This document shows, piece after piece, positions 26,753-36,861 of a DNA stretch of 41,420 bases (within the stretch, counting starts at the first letter, position 1; each line of letters begins with the position of its first letter). Both the position numbers and the translations under genes were made by a program. The notes below the pieces were generated by a model that had not been told where the DNA came from, searched no databases, and saw nothing but the letters and a program-made list of their open reading frames with translations. The DNA comes from an uncultured Anaeroplasmataceae bacterium (GTDB taxonomy: Bacteria; Bacillota_I; Bacilli_A; Acholeplasmatales; Anaeroplasmataceae), in the NCBI GenBank assembly GCA_947589245.1, contig CANQBD010000013.1, forward strand, positions 1 to 41,420, read 5' to 3'.

Positions 26753-27233
26753 TATTCACACCTACTAATCGCATAATCTCAGCTAAGGCTTGATTAGAAT
26801 CAATATTTTCAACACAATATTCTGTAAAGCCCTCATAAAGATCTTTTCTTTCTAAATAAATATCTTTTAACGTCTTTGTTGCAAGTAATGGCCTCACAAC
26901 ATTTTGGTTAGCAATTCTTTCTTCTAATATTTCAAGTGGAACAGAAAGTCTGATACATAACCCCGCCATCAATTCCTTATTTTGCGGATTTTTAACAATA
27001 CCACCACCACAGGCAACAACGATATTATCACTTGTTAATTCCTTTAAACAATTACTTTCTAAAGCTCTAAAATACTCTTCACCATATAAATTAAAAATCT
27101 CATCAACAAAAAGCATAGCTTGTTGTTCAATATAGTTATCTAAATCAATAAATTCATAATTAAGCTTAGAGGCTAAAAGCCTACCAATAGTAGACTTACC
27201 AGCTCCAGGCATTCCTATTAAATATATTCTCAT
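26730..27233 (-). CDS. aroK: Shikimate kinase
   Basis: This 167-residue kinase makes shikimate-3-phosphate. I start at the ATG at 27233 (MRIYLIGMPGAGKST), which shares ATGA with the miaA stop; the GTG at 27245 lies inside miaA. P-loop GMPGAGKST is at 7-15, FIDLDNYIE near 29-37, YFRALES near 54, VACGGGIV near 71-78 and the lid NVVRPLL near 112. Coupled to miaA upstream and aroQ downstream. Two steps of the shikimate pathway sit here inside a repair/tRNA operon. Confidence 0.94.
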   Translation of the reverse strand: MRIYLIGMPGAGKSTIGRLLASKLNYEFIDLDNYIEQQAMLFVDEIFNLYGEEYFRALESNCLKELTSDNIVVACGGGIVKNPQNKELMAGLCIRLSVPLEILEERIANQNVVRPLLATKTLKDIYLERKDLYEGFTEYCVENIDSNQALAEIMRLVGVNNGKSFNY

Positions 27234-28114
27234 TGCTTTAACCACTCATCTATATCTTTAATAATTTTATTTAAGGTTGCTGTATAATCCGTAATATCAT
27301 AAAAATGACTTAACATCTGATTTCTAAACCAAGTTTCTTGCCGCTTAGCCAAATGCCTTGAATTCTTCTTGATTTCAGCGATGGCTTCTTCTAAAGAAAT
27401 TTGCCCTTTAAAATATTCAAATAATTCACCATAGCCAATTCCTTTAATATAACAATCTTTTTGATAAAGCTTCCGAGCTTCAGCAATTAAACCATTCTTA
27501 ATCATTAAATCAACACGGTCATTAATTCTTTGATAAAGGATTTTTCTATCCATACTTAAATAAACAATAAAATAATCATATAAAGGCTTACTAGCATTAG
27601 AAAAATCCATAATTGATTTACCGGTAGTCTCTAAGACCTCTAAAGCTCTTAAAACTCTTTTGCGATTATTTGGATGAATTCTTTTTTCATCAAACTTGGA
27701 ATCACGACTTTTTAGCAGTTCATATAGCTCATTATTGGAATAGCCCTCATACTTTTTAGCATAATCATCATTGCGCTTAGCAGCTTCAAATTCATAATCA
27801 AATAAGGCTGATTGAATATATAGTCCTGTACCACCACAAATAAGGGATAAAGGATTTTTCTCAATCAGCTTTCTAGCAGCCACTTGAAAATCATAGGCAC
27901 TATATTCTTCATGAACATCTAAAATATCAATCAAATGATGTTTGACAAGTCTTTGTTCCTCAAGAGTTGGTTTAGCCGAACCAATATCAAGCTCCTTATA
28001 AATAGCAATGCTGTCACCACTAATAACATCTAAGCCATAATGCTTAGCTAAATCAATAGCTACCTTAGTTTTACCGACCGCAGTAGGACCAACCACAACA
28101 ATTACCCTATTCAT
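27230..28114 (-). CDS. miaA: tRNA dimethylallyltransferase
   Basis: This 294-residue enzyme adds the isopentenyl group to A37 of tRNAs reading UNN codons. P-loop VVGPTAVGKT at 5-14, SGDSIAIYKELDIGSAKPT near 32-50, the substrate motif DVHEEYSAYDFQ near 71-82 and LICGGTGLYIQSALFDYEF near 95-113 are present. Its ATG overlaps the mutL stop by four bases, and its stop overlaps aroK. mutS-mutL-miaA is a classic arrangement. Confidence 0.96.
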   Translation of the reverse strand: MNRVIVVVGPTAVGKTKVAIDLAKHYGLDVISGDSIAIYKELDIGSAKPTLEEQRLVKHHLIDILDVHEEYSAYDFQVAARKLIEKNPLSLICGGTGLYIQSALFDYEFEAAKRNDDYAKKYEGYSNNELYELLKSRDSKFDEKRIHPNNRKRVLRALEVLETTGKSIMDFSNASKPLYDYFIVYLSMDRKILYQRINDRVDLMIKNGLIAEARKLYQKDCYIKGIGYGELFEYFKGQISLEEAIAEIKKNSRHLAKRQETWFRNQMLSHFYDITDYTATLNKIIKDIDEWLKQ

Positions 28115-29883
28115 GATTGAACCCTCTCAAAAAGCTTTTCTAGTTCAAGCGTTGTAAACTTAATAATAGTAGGTCGACCATGAGGACAGGTATAAGGATT
28201 TTGGCACTTATTCAAATTAGCAAGAAGAGCATCAATCTCTAGTTTATTTAAGGTGTGATTAGCCTTAATTGAGGCCTTACAGCTAATCAGTTTGGCCATA
28301 GCATCTCTAAAGGCTATAACGCTGATATTTTTAGCTTCTAATATCATCTTAAAGGTTTCTCTAATAATTTCCTCTGCCGTATCTAAATTAGCCCACATGG
28401 GAATTTGTCTAATAACGTAATCCTGATTGGAAATAGGCTCTAAAATAAATCCTAGCTTAGCAAATTCATCTAAATTATTTTCCAAATAAATAACTTCACT
28501 CTTTGTGAAAGACAACATAATCGGAACTAAAAGCTCAGTAGTTGGTTGATTTGGTTTACCTAATAATTCATAATATTTTTCATAATTAACTCTTTCAGCG
28601 GCAGCATGCTGATCAATTAAATATAAACCTTCACTATTTTGAAAAATTAAATAGGTTCCAAATGCCTGCCCTACATACTCCAAGTAAGGAAGCTTATTAG
28701 AAGCTTTGATAGTTGATTCAATTACCTTATTTTCAACAATTAGGTTTTCTTTCGATTCTTCTTTTTTATCAGATTCATAAGTAGCTTTTTCTTCTTCTAA
28801 TTTTAACCCTGAAAAATCAACCTTTGGCAATTCAAAAATGTTCAACCTTTGATACCCATCTAAATAAGCATTTGCAGCTTTACGATTAGGAATTAGCATT
28901 GTCTTTTTTAATTCTTCATTAATTGCGGTAGCTAATCTTTTAGCTAAGGCCTCTTCAATTGAAATCTTAACCTCTGTTTTACTTGGATGGACATTGACAT
29001 CAACTAAAAGAGGATCAATATGCAAATAAATAACACAAATTGGATATTTGCCAATAGGTAGATAAGTATTATATCCTTCAATAATAGCATTAGTAAGAGC
29101 ATGATTTTTAACAAAACGACCATTAATAATTAAAGTTATTTCTAGCTTATTAGCTCGGTAAACTTCAGGCTTTACTAAAACCATATTAGCTTCGACACCA
29201 TCGATAATAAAGGAGGCTTCAATCAACTTTTTAGCAACTTCTAAACCATAGATTTCCCCCATTAAATTCATACTTTTATTTGAAGCAGTAGTGGTTAAAA
29301 GAAGCTTATCATCATTATAGAGCTTAAAACGAATGTCAGGATGGGCAAGCGCAATTCGGTCCATTAAATAGCTAATACTTGCAAGCTCATTTTTGGCAGG
29401 CTTTAAATATTTTAAACGAGCAGGAGTATTAAAAAAAAGCTTATCAACAATTACAGTTGTACCCTTATTAGAACTAATTACACCCTCACTTTGTTTAACC
29501 CCAGCTTGATAGGTTACTTGATACCCAGCAAGACCATCTTGACTAGAAATTATTTGCATTGATGAAACAGCCGCTATTGAGGCAATAGCTTCACCTCTAA
29601 AGCCTAAAGATAAAATTCTAAATAAATCATATTCCGTTTTAATTTTGGAAGTAGCATGAGGTAAGAAAGCTAATTTGACATCATCACTATCCATACCCTC
29701 GCCATCATCTATGACCTTTATTTCATCAATGCCACCATTTTTTAAAAAAACACTAATATTTAAAGCCCTAGCATCAATAGCATTTTCAACTAGCTCTTTA
29801 ACAACACTACTTGGTCTTTCAACAACCTCACCTGCAGCAATCATATTAGCTAGTTTTGGTGTCATCTTAGATATCTTGCCCAT
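28111..29883 (-). CDS. mutL: DNA mismatch repair protein MutL
   Basis: This 590-residue GHKL ATPase links MutS to strand processing. ATPase motifs: AAGEVVERPSSVVKELVENAIDA near 16-38, DDGEGM near 59, GFRGEA near 94 and FFNTPAR near 149. A short acidic linker (about 350-390) leads to the C-terminal dimer domain with the endonuclease motif DQHAAAERVNYE near 422-433, and SCKASIKANH and CPHGRPT near the end. So it is an endonuclease-type MutL, as expected without MutH. It lies 15 bases behind mutS. Confidence 0.97.
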   Translation of the reverse strand: MGKISKMTPKLANMIAAGEVVERPSSVVKELVENAIDARALNISVFLKNGGIDEIKVIDDGEGMDSDDVKLAFLPHATSKIKTEYDLFRILSLGFRGEAIASIAAVSSMQIISSQDGLAGYQVTYQAGVKQSEGVISSNKGTTVIVDKLFFNTPARLKYLKPAKNELASISYLMDRIALAHPDIRFKLYNDDKLLLTTTASNKSMNLMGEIYGLEVAKKLIEASFIIDGVEANMVLVKPEVYRANKLEITLIINGRFVKNHALTNAIIEGYNTYLPIGKYPICVIYLHIDPLLVDVNVHPSKTEVKISIEEALAKRLATAINEELKKTMLIPNRKAANAYLDGYQRLNIFELPKVDFSGLKLEEEKATYESDKKEESKENLIVENKVIESTIKASNKLPYLEYVGQAFGTYLIFQNSEGLYLIDQHAAAERVNYEKYYELLGKPNQPTTELLVPIMLSFTKSEVIYLENNLDEFAKLGFILEPISNQDYVIRQIPMWANLDTAEEIIRETFKMILEAKNISVIAFRDAMAKLISCKASIKANHTLNKLEIDALLANLNKCQNPYTCPHGRPTIIKFTTLELEKLFERVQS

Positions 29884-29898
29884 GAGTTCACCTCCATT

Positions 29899-32448
29899 TT
29901 AATATTCTTTCAATTCATATATTAAATTTAAAGCTTCAAGAGGAGTTAGCTTATTAGGATCAACTAAAGCTAAACGTTTCTTTATTTGTTCTAAGCTCGT
30001 TTCCTCTTTTACTTCTTCTTTATTGTCATATTCTTCAAAATTAAATAAATCTAAACTGATGCCTTCTTGATTTTTAGCATTATTTTCTAAACTCTCTAAA
30101 ATAATCTTGCTACGCGCTATTAAAGATTTAGGTAGACCAGCTAAAGAAGCCACATTAATCCCATAGCTTTTATCAGTTGGACCATCAATAACCTTATGCA
30201 TAAAAGCCACACCACCATCAGTTTCCTTAGCTTCAACATGCACATTTTTAAGGCGTTTAAGTTTATTTTCTAAAACTGTAAGTTCATGATAATGAGTTGA
30301 AAATAAAGTTACACAACCAATTCTTTCATGAACATACTCTAAAATAGCTTGAGCTAAAGCCATGCCATCATAAGTCGCTGTACCACGTCCAATTTCATCA
30401 AAAAGAATTAAACTATCCTTAGTAGCATTACTTATGGCATAATTAGCCTCCATCATTTCCACCATAAAAGTGGATTGACCAGACACTAAATCATCCGATG
30501 CTCCAATACGCGTATAAATAGCATCAAACAGCATTAAATTAGCTACTTTAGCTGGAACAAAGGAACCAATTTGAGCCATAATTGCAATTGTTGCAAGCAT
30601 TCGCATATATGTTGATTTACCACTCATATTAGGACCAGTAATTAAAATCATATTAAATTTATTTATATCGACATCATTAACGATGTATTCTGATTTAAGT
30701 AAAGTCTCTAAAACAGGATGTCTACCATCAACTATCGTTACCGAACGATTCGTGTTAAAAGTTGGTCGTACATAATTATTTTTAATTGCCACTTCACTTA
30801 AAGCTATATAACAATCAATCGTTGCTAGATTGTCAGCTAACTTTTGTAAGCTTTCAATATAATGAGCAGCTGTTTCTCTAAGTTTAACAAATAATTCATA
30901 TTCTAAATATTGAATTTGCTCACTTGAATGAAGGACTATATCTTCATATTCCTTTAATTCCTTTGTTATAAATCTTTCACTATTTGCTAAAGTTGCTCTT
31001 CTTTCATACTCAATATCACTAGGTAAGTTAGCTATAGCTCCTTTAGATACTTCAATAAAATAACCAGTAATTCGATTAAAGCCAACCTTTAAAGTTTTAA
31101 TACCAGTAATTTCTTTTTGTTTTAGTTCATAATCTAAAATCCACTGCTTACTATTAGCTTCAATTGATTTAATTTCATCTAGCTTATCATCAAAGCCACC
31201 CTTAATCATCCCACCTTCTTTAATAGATAATGGTGGATTATCAACTAAAGCTTTAGTTAAAAGCTCATAAAGCTCTTCATGTGCTAAGATGTCATCAGCC
31301 ATGCTTACAGCTGCAGGAATTTCTAAAGCCTTAAGTAATTGCTTAACTTCTGGGATATATTCTAAAGATTTTCGCAAGGCTACTAAATCCTTAGCATTGG
31401 CATTATAAGAAGCAATCCGACCAATGATTCTTTCCAAATCATAAACATTTTTAAAATAGCTTTTTATTGTCGCTTTTTCTAAATAATGATTATTAAAAGC
31501 TTCAATAAAATTTAAACGATTATTGATTGCATCTAAATTAACAAGAGGCTTATCTAACCACTTATGAAGCATTCTTGAACCCATAGCTGTTTCACATTTG
31601 TCAAGATGCCATAAAAGTGAACCACTACGATTATTAAAACGCAAAGTTTCACAAAGCTCTAAATTTTTCTTTGTAAAAGCATCCAAATGTAAATACTTTG
31701 CAGAAATATAGTTTTGAACCTTTTTGAAATGGGTTGGTTCAAGCTTTTTAGTATCAGTATAATATTTTATTAAAATTGCTACAACACTATGATAACTTGG
31801 ATCAATATCAACAACAATTGGTAAAAGTTTTTGAGGAATGCCACAAGCCTCAACCCTTGATAATAAAATTTGATTTTGATTGACAAACTTTTCAACAAGT
31901 AAATTATTAAAATCATTAAAAACAACTAATTCTTTAATATGTAACGCTAATATTTCATTAGCTAAAACCTCAAAATTTATAAAACTAGCAACATATATCT
32001 CACCGGTTGATAAATCACTATAGCATAATATAAATTCCCGCCGTAATTGAATTAAACTACCAATATAATTGTTCTCTTTATCATTTAATCCTGATTCAAT
32101 AGTACCAGGCGTAATAATCTTAATAACACCACGTTTAACAATTCCTTTGGCAGCCTTAGGATCTTCAATCTGCTCGACAATACCAACCTTATAGCCTTTT
32201 GCAATTAGTTTTTCAGCATAAGGCTCATAAGAATGAAAAGGAACACCACACATTGGAACCCGCTCATCCACACCAGCATCTTTACCAGTAAGAGTTAATT
32301 CTAACTCTCTTGAGCCTAGATAAGCATCATCAAAAAACATTTCATAAAAATCGCCAACACGATAAAATAAAATGGTATCTTGATATTCTTTTTTTATTTC
32401 TAAATATTGTTCCATCATTGGAGTGTATTTTACTTCTTTTTCACTCAT
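29899..32448 (-). CDS. mutS: DNA mismatch recognition ATPase MutS
   Basis: The protein has 849 residues from the ATG at 32448 (MSEKEVKYTPMMEQY), six bases behind AAGAGG; the longer frame to 32538 lies inside the previous gene. The mismatch wedge GDFYEMF is near 31-37; the connector, lever and clamp occupy about 130-560; Walker A ITGPNMSGKSTYMR is near 606-619, with SGQSTFMVEM and LILFDEIGRGTATYDG after it. The C-terminus carries the usual short beta-clamp region. It starts the mutS-mutL-miaA-aroK-aroQ run and follows the SAP-like gene by 17 bases. Confidence 0.97.
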   Translation of the reverse strand: MSEKEVKYTPMMEQYLEIKKEYQDTILFYRVGDFYEMFFDDAYLGSRELELTLTGKDAGVDERVPMCGVPFHSYEPYAEKLIAKGYKVGIVEQIEDPKAAKGIVKRGVIKIITPGTIESGLNDKENNYIGSLIQLRREFILCYSDLSTGEIYVASFINFEVLANEILALHIKELVVFNDFNNLLVEKFVNQNQILLSRVEACGIPQKLLPIVVDIDPSYHSVVAILIKYYTDTKKLEPTHFKKVQNYISAKYLHLDAFTKKNLELCETLRFNNRSGSLLWHLDKCETAMGSRMLHKWLDKPLVNLDAINNRLNFIEAFNNHYLEKATIKSYFKNVYDLERIIGRIASYNANAKDLVALRKSLEYIPEVKQLLKALEIPAAVSMADDILAHEELYELLTKALVDNPPLSIKEGGMIKGGFDDKLDEIKSIEANSKQWILDYELKQKEITGIKTLKVGFNRITGYFIEVSKGAIANLPSDIEYERRATLANSERFITKELKEYEDIVLHSSEQIQYLEYELFVKLRETAAHYIESLQKLADNLATIDCYIALSEVAIKNNYVRPTFNTNRSVTIVDGRHPVLETLLKSEYIVNDVDINKFNMILITGPNMSGKSTYMRMLATIAIMAQIGSFVPAKVANLMLFDAIYTRIGASDDLVSGQSTFMVEMMEANYAISNATKDSLILFDEIGRGTATYDGMALAQAILEYVHERIGCVTLFSTHYHELTVLENKLKRLKNVHVEAKETDGGVAFMHKVIDGPTDKSYGINVASLAGLPKSLIARSKIILESLENNAKNQEGISLDLFNFEEYDNKEEVKEETSLEQIKKRLALVDPNKLTPLEALNLIYELKEY

Positions 32449-32465
32449 ATACAGCCTCTTTACTA

Positions 32466-34178
32466 CTAATTTAAGTATTTCATAACCAATAACATCGCAA
32501 TAATAGCACCAACAATTAGAAGCAAAACAATAGCCCAAATTATTATAATCTTTTTCTTCTTGGATACTAATTTTTTACTTCTAAAATATGGATTATTAAT
32601 TGGATCAGTTATTGGATCTTCAGATGCAGGTTTAGGTTCAGCAGCTAAGAACTCATCATCATAGCTTTCATCTTCTAAAACTTCACTATCTTCAACTGAC
32701 TTTTCCTCATCATCTAATTCTTCATCAGGTTCAGGCTCTGCAAAGTCATTGTCATCCTCTTCTTCTTCATCCTCAAAGTCATCATCATCTTCAGTTTCTT
32801 CATCCTCAAAATCATCATCTAATTCTTCATCAGGTTCAGGCTCTGCAAAGTCATCGTCATCCTCTTCTTCTTCATCCTCAAAGTCATCGTCTTCAGTTTC
32901 TTCAACTGATTCTTCCTCAGCTTCTTCTGACTCTGATTCTTCTTCAGTTTCTTCAACTGATTCTTCCTCAGTTTCTTCAACTGATTCTTCCTCAGTTTCT
33001 TCAACTGGTTCTTCTTCAGTTTCTTCTAACTCTGGTTCTTCCTCAGTTTCTTCAACTGGTTCTTCATCAGTTTCTTCTGACTCTGATTCTTCCTCAGCTT
33101 CTTCAACTGGTTCTTCCTCAGTTTCTTCTTCAACTGGTTCTTCATCAGTTTCTTCTGACTCTGATTCTTCCTCAGCTTCTTCAACTGGTTCTTCTTGAGG
33201 TTTTGATGCTAAAGTGTCTACAACAAGAGGTTCTTCTTCCTCAGCAGGTTCTAATTGTTCTTCTTCATTAAAGAAAATAACCTGCTTAGGAGCACCTCTA
33301 CCAAATGCATCAACAACACTGATATCAACTGTAAAGTCTAATGGTTTAATATTATCATTAAAGACCAACTTAGAAATATTGCTTTCTTCTGGCTTTTTCT
33401 CATTGATTAAATATAAGAATAGAAAGATTAATTCTGGTTTCTTTAGATTTGTTGATATACGTAATTGATTGACTTCACAAAGGGAATTTAATTGAGCTAC
33501 TGTCATACCCTCTAACTCTTTTTCAAAAGACTTAGCTATACGACCCCTAGCACTTAATATCTTTTTAACATATTCCAATAATTCTTCTTTTTTTAAACGG
33601 TTAGGAATAGTGATACCATATTTGGCAGCTAATTTTCTAATATCTTCTGCTGAAAAACTCTCATTTAAGTTTGCTTCTAAATTAGCTTTTGGGCAAGCAT
33701 CAAATTCATTTTTTAAATCGACTAATACACTATTGATTTCATTGGAAAAAACCTTAAAATCAACCGGATGTAGTTTACGTAGATTATTTAAATATTGGAT
33801 TTCACCATCTTGAAAATCAAAGATTTTATTATTTTTTAAAATTAGTAGCCATAATTCTTTACGATATTCTAAGAAATCTTCATCTGTACCAACCTTATCA
33901 AAAAGGGATTGAAGCTGAAATTCAGTAAAGTTTTTATAGTGAACAAGCTTACTAAAGGAATCCTTATTCATAGATAAAGAATTCAACTGCTTTATCCGAT
34001 TATTTAAAATTTTAGTTAATGCTTGTGCATTAAGCTTACGAGGAATTTTCACTGCTCGATTGGCAAAAAAGCCTTTTATTTGGTCACCACTAAGTTCTGC
34101 TAGCTTAGCAATAAGAGTATCAAAGCTTATTTTTTTTGAAAAAACAACTATACTTTTTTGATCTGCTGTAAATTCCAT
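32466..34178 (-). CDS. Tail-anchored protein with SAP-like repeats and long acidic repeat region
   Basis: This 570-residue protein has no recognised full-length family. Residues 1-260 are helical, with units resembling SAP/Rho-N motifs (AEDIRKLAAKYGITIPNRLKKEELLEYV near 177-204; VAQLNSLCEVNQLRISTNLKKPELI near 227-251; a weaker one near 32-60). Residues about 305-520 are Glu/Asp-rich imperfect repeats (EEPVEE, SEETDE, DDDDFEDEEEE). The C-terminus is KKKK followed by one membrane helix (about 544-566) and KYLN. There is no signal peptide, so the N-terminal part should be cytoplasmic, tethered to the membrane. SAP-type motifs often bind nucleic acid, so a nucleoid-membrane tether is possible; that is inference. 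The ATG at 34178 has a poor SD; a GTG at 34187 is the alternative. First gene before mutS. Confidence 0.7.
   Translation of the reverse strand: MEFTADQKSIVVFSKKISFDTLIAKLAELSGDQIKGFFANRAVKIPRKLNAQALTKILNNRIKQLNSLSMNKDSFSKLVHYKNFTEFQLQSLFDKVGTDEDFLEYRKELWLLILKNNKIFDFQDGEIQYLNNLRKLHPVDFKVFSNEINSVLVDLKNEFDACPKANLEANLNESFSAEDIRKLAAKYGITIPNRLKKEELLEYVKKILSARGRIAKSFEKELEGMTVAQLNSLCEVNQLRISTNLKKPELIFLFLYLINEKKPEESNISKLVFNDNIKPLDFTVDISVVDAFGRGAPKQVIFFNEEEQLEPAEEEEPLVVDTLASKPQEEPVEEAEEESESEETDEEPVEEETEEEPVEEAEEESESEETDEEPVEETEEEPELEETEEEPVEETEEESVEETEEESVEETEEESESEEAEEESVEETEDDDFEDEEEEDDDDFAEPEPDEELDDDFEDEETEDDDDFEDEEEEDDNDFAEPEPDEELDDEEKSVEDSEVLEDESYDDEFLAAEPKPASEDPITDPINNPYFRSKKLVSKKKKIIIIWAIVLLLIVGAIIAMLLVMKYLN
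32690..33250. repeat. Imperfect tandem coding repeats of the acidic region
   Basis: Short repeats coding EEPVEE/ESEETDE units cover about 32920-33210. A longer 105-base unit, coding DFAEPEPDEELDD plus DDDFEDEEEE, occurs twice in frame (from about 32707 and 32812). The long Ser-rich frame on the opposite strand is only the antisense of this. Confidence 0.85.
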
Positions 34179-34214
34179 AATTATCACTATCCAATCTAAA
34201 AAAATCTATATATA

Positions 34215-34243
34215 ATGATATAATAAATTTCATAAAAATTCAA
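34215..34243 (-). promoter_or_regulatory. Promoter of the SAP-like/mutS operon
   Basis: TTGAAT (34238-34243), 17 bases, TATCAT (34215-34220) on the minus strand, 37 bases before the ATG. The rest of the 34188-34382 gap is AT-rich without other features than the terminator below. Confidence 0.6.
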
Positions 34244-34334
34244 TAATAAACACCCTTTAAATTAGCTTATCTCTAAAAAATTATTAGTTAACACGTAATT
34301 TAATTTAAATATCAAAAATATCATATTATTTTTT

Positions 34335-34372
34335 AAAAAATAAAAGATTAGTAGATAACATTATTCTACTAA
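34335..34372 (-). terminator. Terminator of the DHH phosphoesterase gene
   Basis: An eight-base stem TTAGTAGA / TCTACTAA with a nine-base loop, followed by TCTTTTATTTTTT, starts ten bases after the stop. Confidence 0.75.
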
Positions 34373-34382
34373 CCTCCATTTA

Positions 34383-35318
34383 TTATTTAGCTAATAGCTT
34401 ATCAAATTCAGCAATAACTTTATCAGCCTCTTGAAAATCCTTTAAAGTCGCCCCACAAGCACAATCATGACCGCCACCACCAAAGCTTTTAGCAATATCT
34501 ACTATACTAATATCTCTCGATCTAAATTCACCAACTACCTTATCATTTAAGACATCGTATGTAAAATTACACCAAATTGGTATTTCAGTTATTCCAGCCA
34601 TCAAAGAAACCATGCCTCTAGAAACATTGAAAAAATCTAAATCAAATTTTTCAAAAACTGTTTTATCATTTTTCAAGTAAGCAACCCCATTTTTAGTAGT
34701 TTTAATTCTACTCGAAAACCAATTTTTAATAGTTCTTTCACTAAGACTCTCAGTATATAAATTTTTATAAATAAAATTCTTATCGGCACCTAAATCAAGT
34801 AAGGCTCCCGCAATTTTTAAAGTTCTACCAGTGGTTTCACCATATTGGAAACGACCACTATCAGTAACAATTCCACCATATAGAGCAGTTGCTGCAGAAC
34901 TAGAAATAACAAATTTATTTTGCCATAAAAGATCAGCTATCAGCTCACAAACAGCAATTCTTGAGGTATCAACAATGACGTTTTCAGTAATATCACAAGA
35001 ATTTTTATGATGGTCAATAACAAACACTTCTTTAGCCAGCTTATAACGCTCATCACTGACCATATTGGCCACAGCTACATCGGTAATAATTACTAAAGCA
35101 TTTTGATAGGTGCTATCATCTATCTCATCCATCTTTCCTAAAAAAGCATAGCGAACACTCATATCGCCAACGATAAAAACCTGTTTTTTAGGATATTTAT
35201 CCTTGATAGCTAAAGCTAAACCCCTTTGACTGCCTAAAGCATCTAAATCTGGTCTTAAGTGCCGATGAATAATAATTGTATCGTATTCTTTAATTTTTTT
35301 AAAAAGCTTTTTAATCAT
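34383..35318 (-). CDS. DHH/DHHA1 phosphoesterase, NrnA-like (oligoribonuclease / pAp phosphatase family)
   Basis: This 311-residue protein has the DHH catalytic set: HRHLRPDLDALGSQ at 18-31, TDVAVANMVSDERY near 79-92, DHH at 102-104, and a later Asp in YGGIVTDSGRF near 147-157. The DHHA1 domain ends with FGGGGHDCACGA near 281-292. NrnA-type enzymes degrade 2-5 nt RNA and dephosphorylate pAp. The first motif has Arg before PD and Leu between the two Asp, a variant of the usual DHPDGDA. Alone between its promoter and terminator, so no context. Cyclic dinucleotide phosphodiesterase activity is a less likely alternative because there are no GGDEF or membrane parts. Confidence 0.87.
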   Translation of the reverse strand: MIKKLFKKIKEYDTIIIHRHLRPDLDALGSQRGLALAIKDKYPKKQVFIVGDMSVRYAFLGKMDEIDDSTYQNALVIITDVAVANMVSDERYKLAKEVFVIDHHKNSCDITENVIVDTSRIAVCELIADLLWQNKFVISSSAATALYGGIVTDSGRFQYGETTGRTLKIAGALLDLGADKNFIYKNLYTESLSERTIKNWFSSRIKTTKNGVAYLKNDKTVFEKFDLDFFNVSRGMVSLMAGITEIPIWCNFTYDVLNDKVVGEFRSRDISIVDIAKSFGGGGHDCACGATLKDFQEADKVIAEFDKLLAK

Positions 35319-35343
35319 AATGTCTTACCTCGATCGATAATTT

Positions 35344-35372
35344 ATTATATCATTAAATAATCTTGATTTCTA
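35344..35372 (-). promoter_or_regulatory. Promoter of the DHH phosphoesterase gene
   Basis: TATAAT at 35344-35349 on the minus strand with a weaker -35 TAGAAA (35367-35372) at 17 bases, just before GAGGT and the ATG. Confidence 0.5.
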
Positions 35373-35376
35373 TTAT

Positions 35377-35408
35377 AAAAAAAGGCAAAGCCTTAAAAAG
35401 ACTTTACC
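35377..35408 (-). terminator. Terminator of gdhA
   Basis: A nine-base stem GGTAAAGTC / GGCTTTGCC (with G-T pairs) followed by T7, starting eight bases after the stop codon. Confidence 0.88.
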
Positions 35409-35416
35409 TAAAAATT

Positions 35417-36829
<1,413 letters not shown>

Positions 36830-36861
36830 TTAAATAAAATTCTAAAAAAATAATAAAATGC

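Noticed and set aside
32749-33198. 149-residue Ser-rich plus-strand frame
   Set aside because: It is the antisense of the Glu/Asp repeat codons of the minus-strand gene; no ribosome site.
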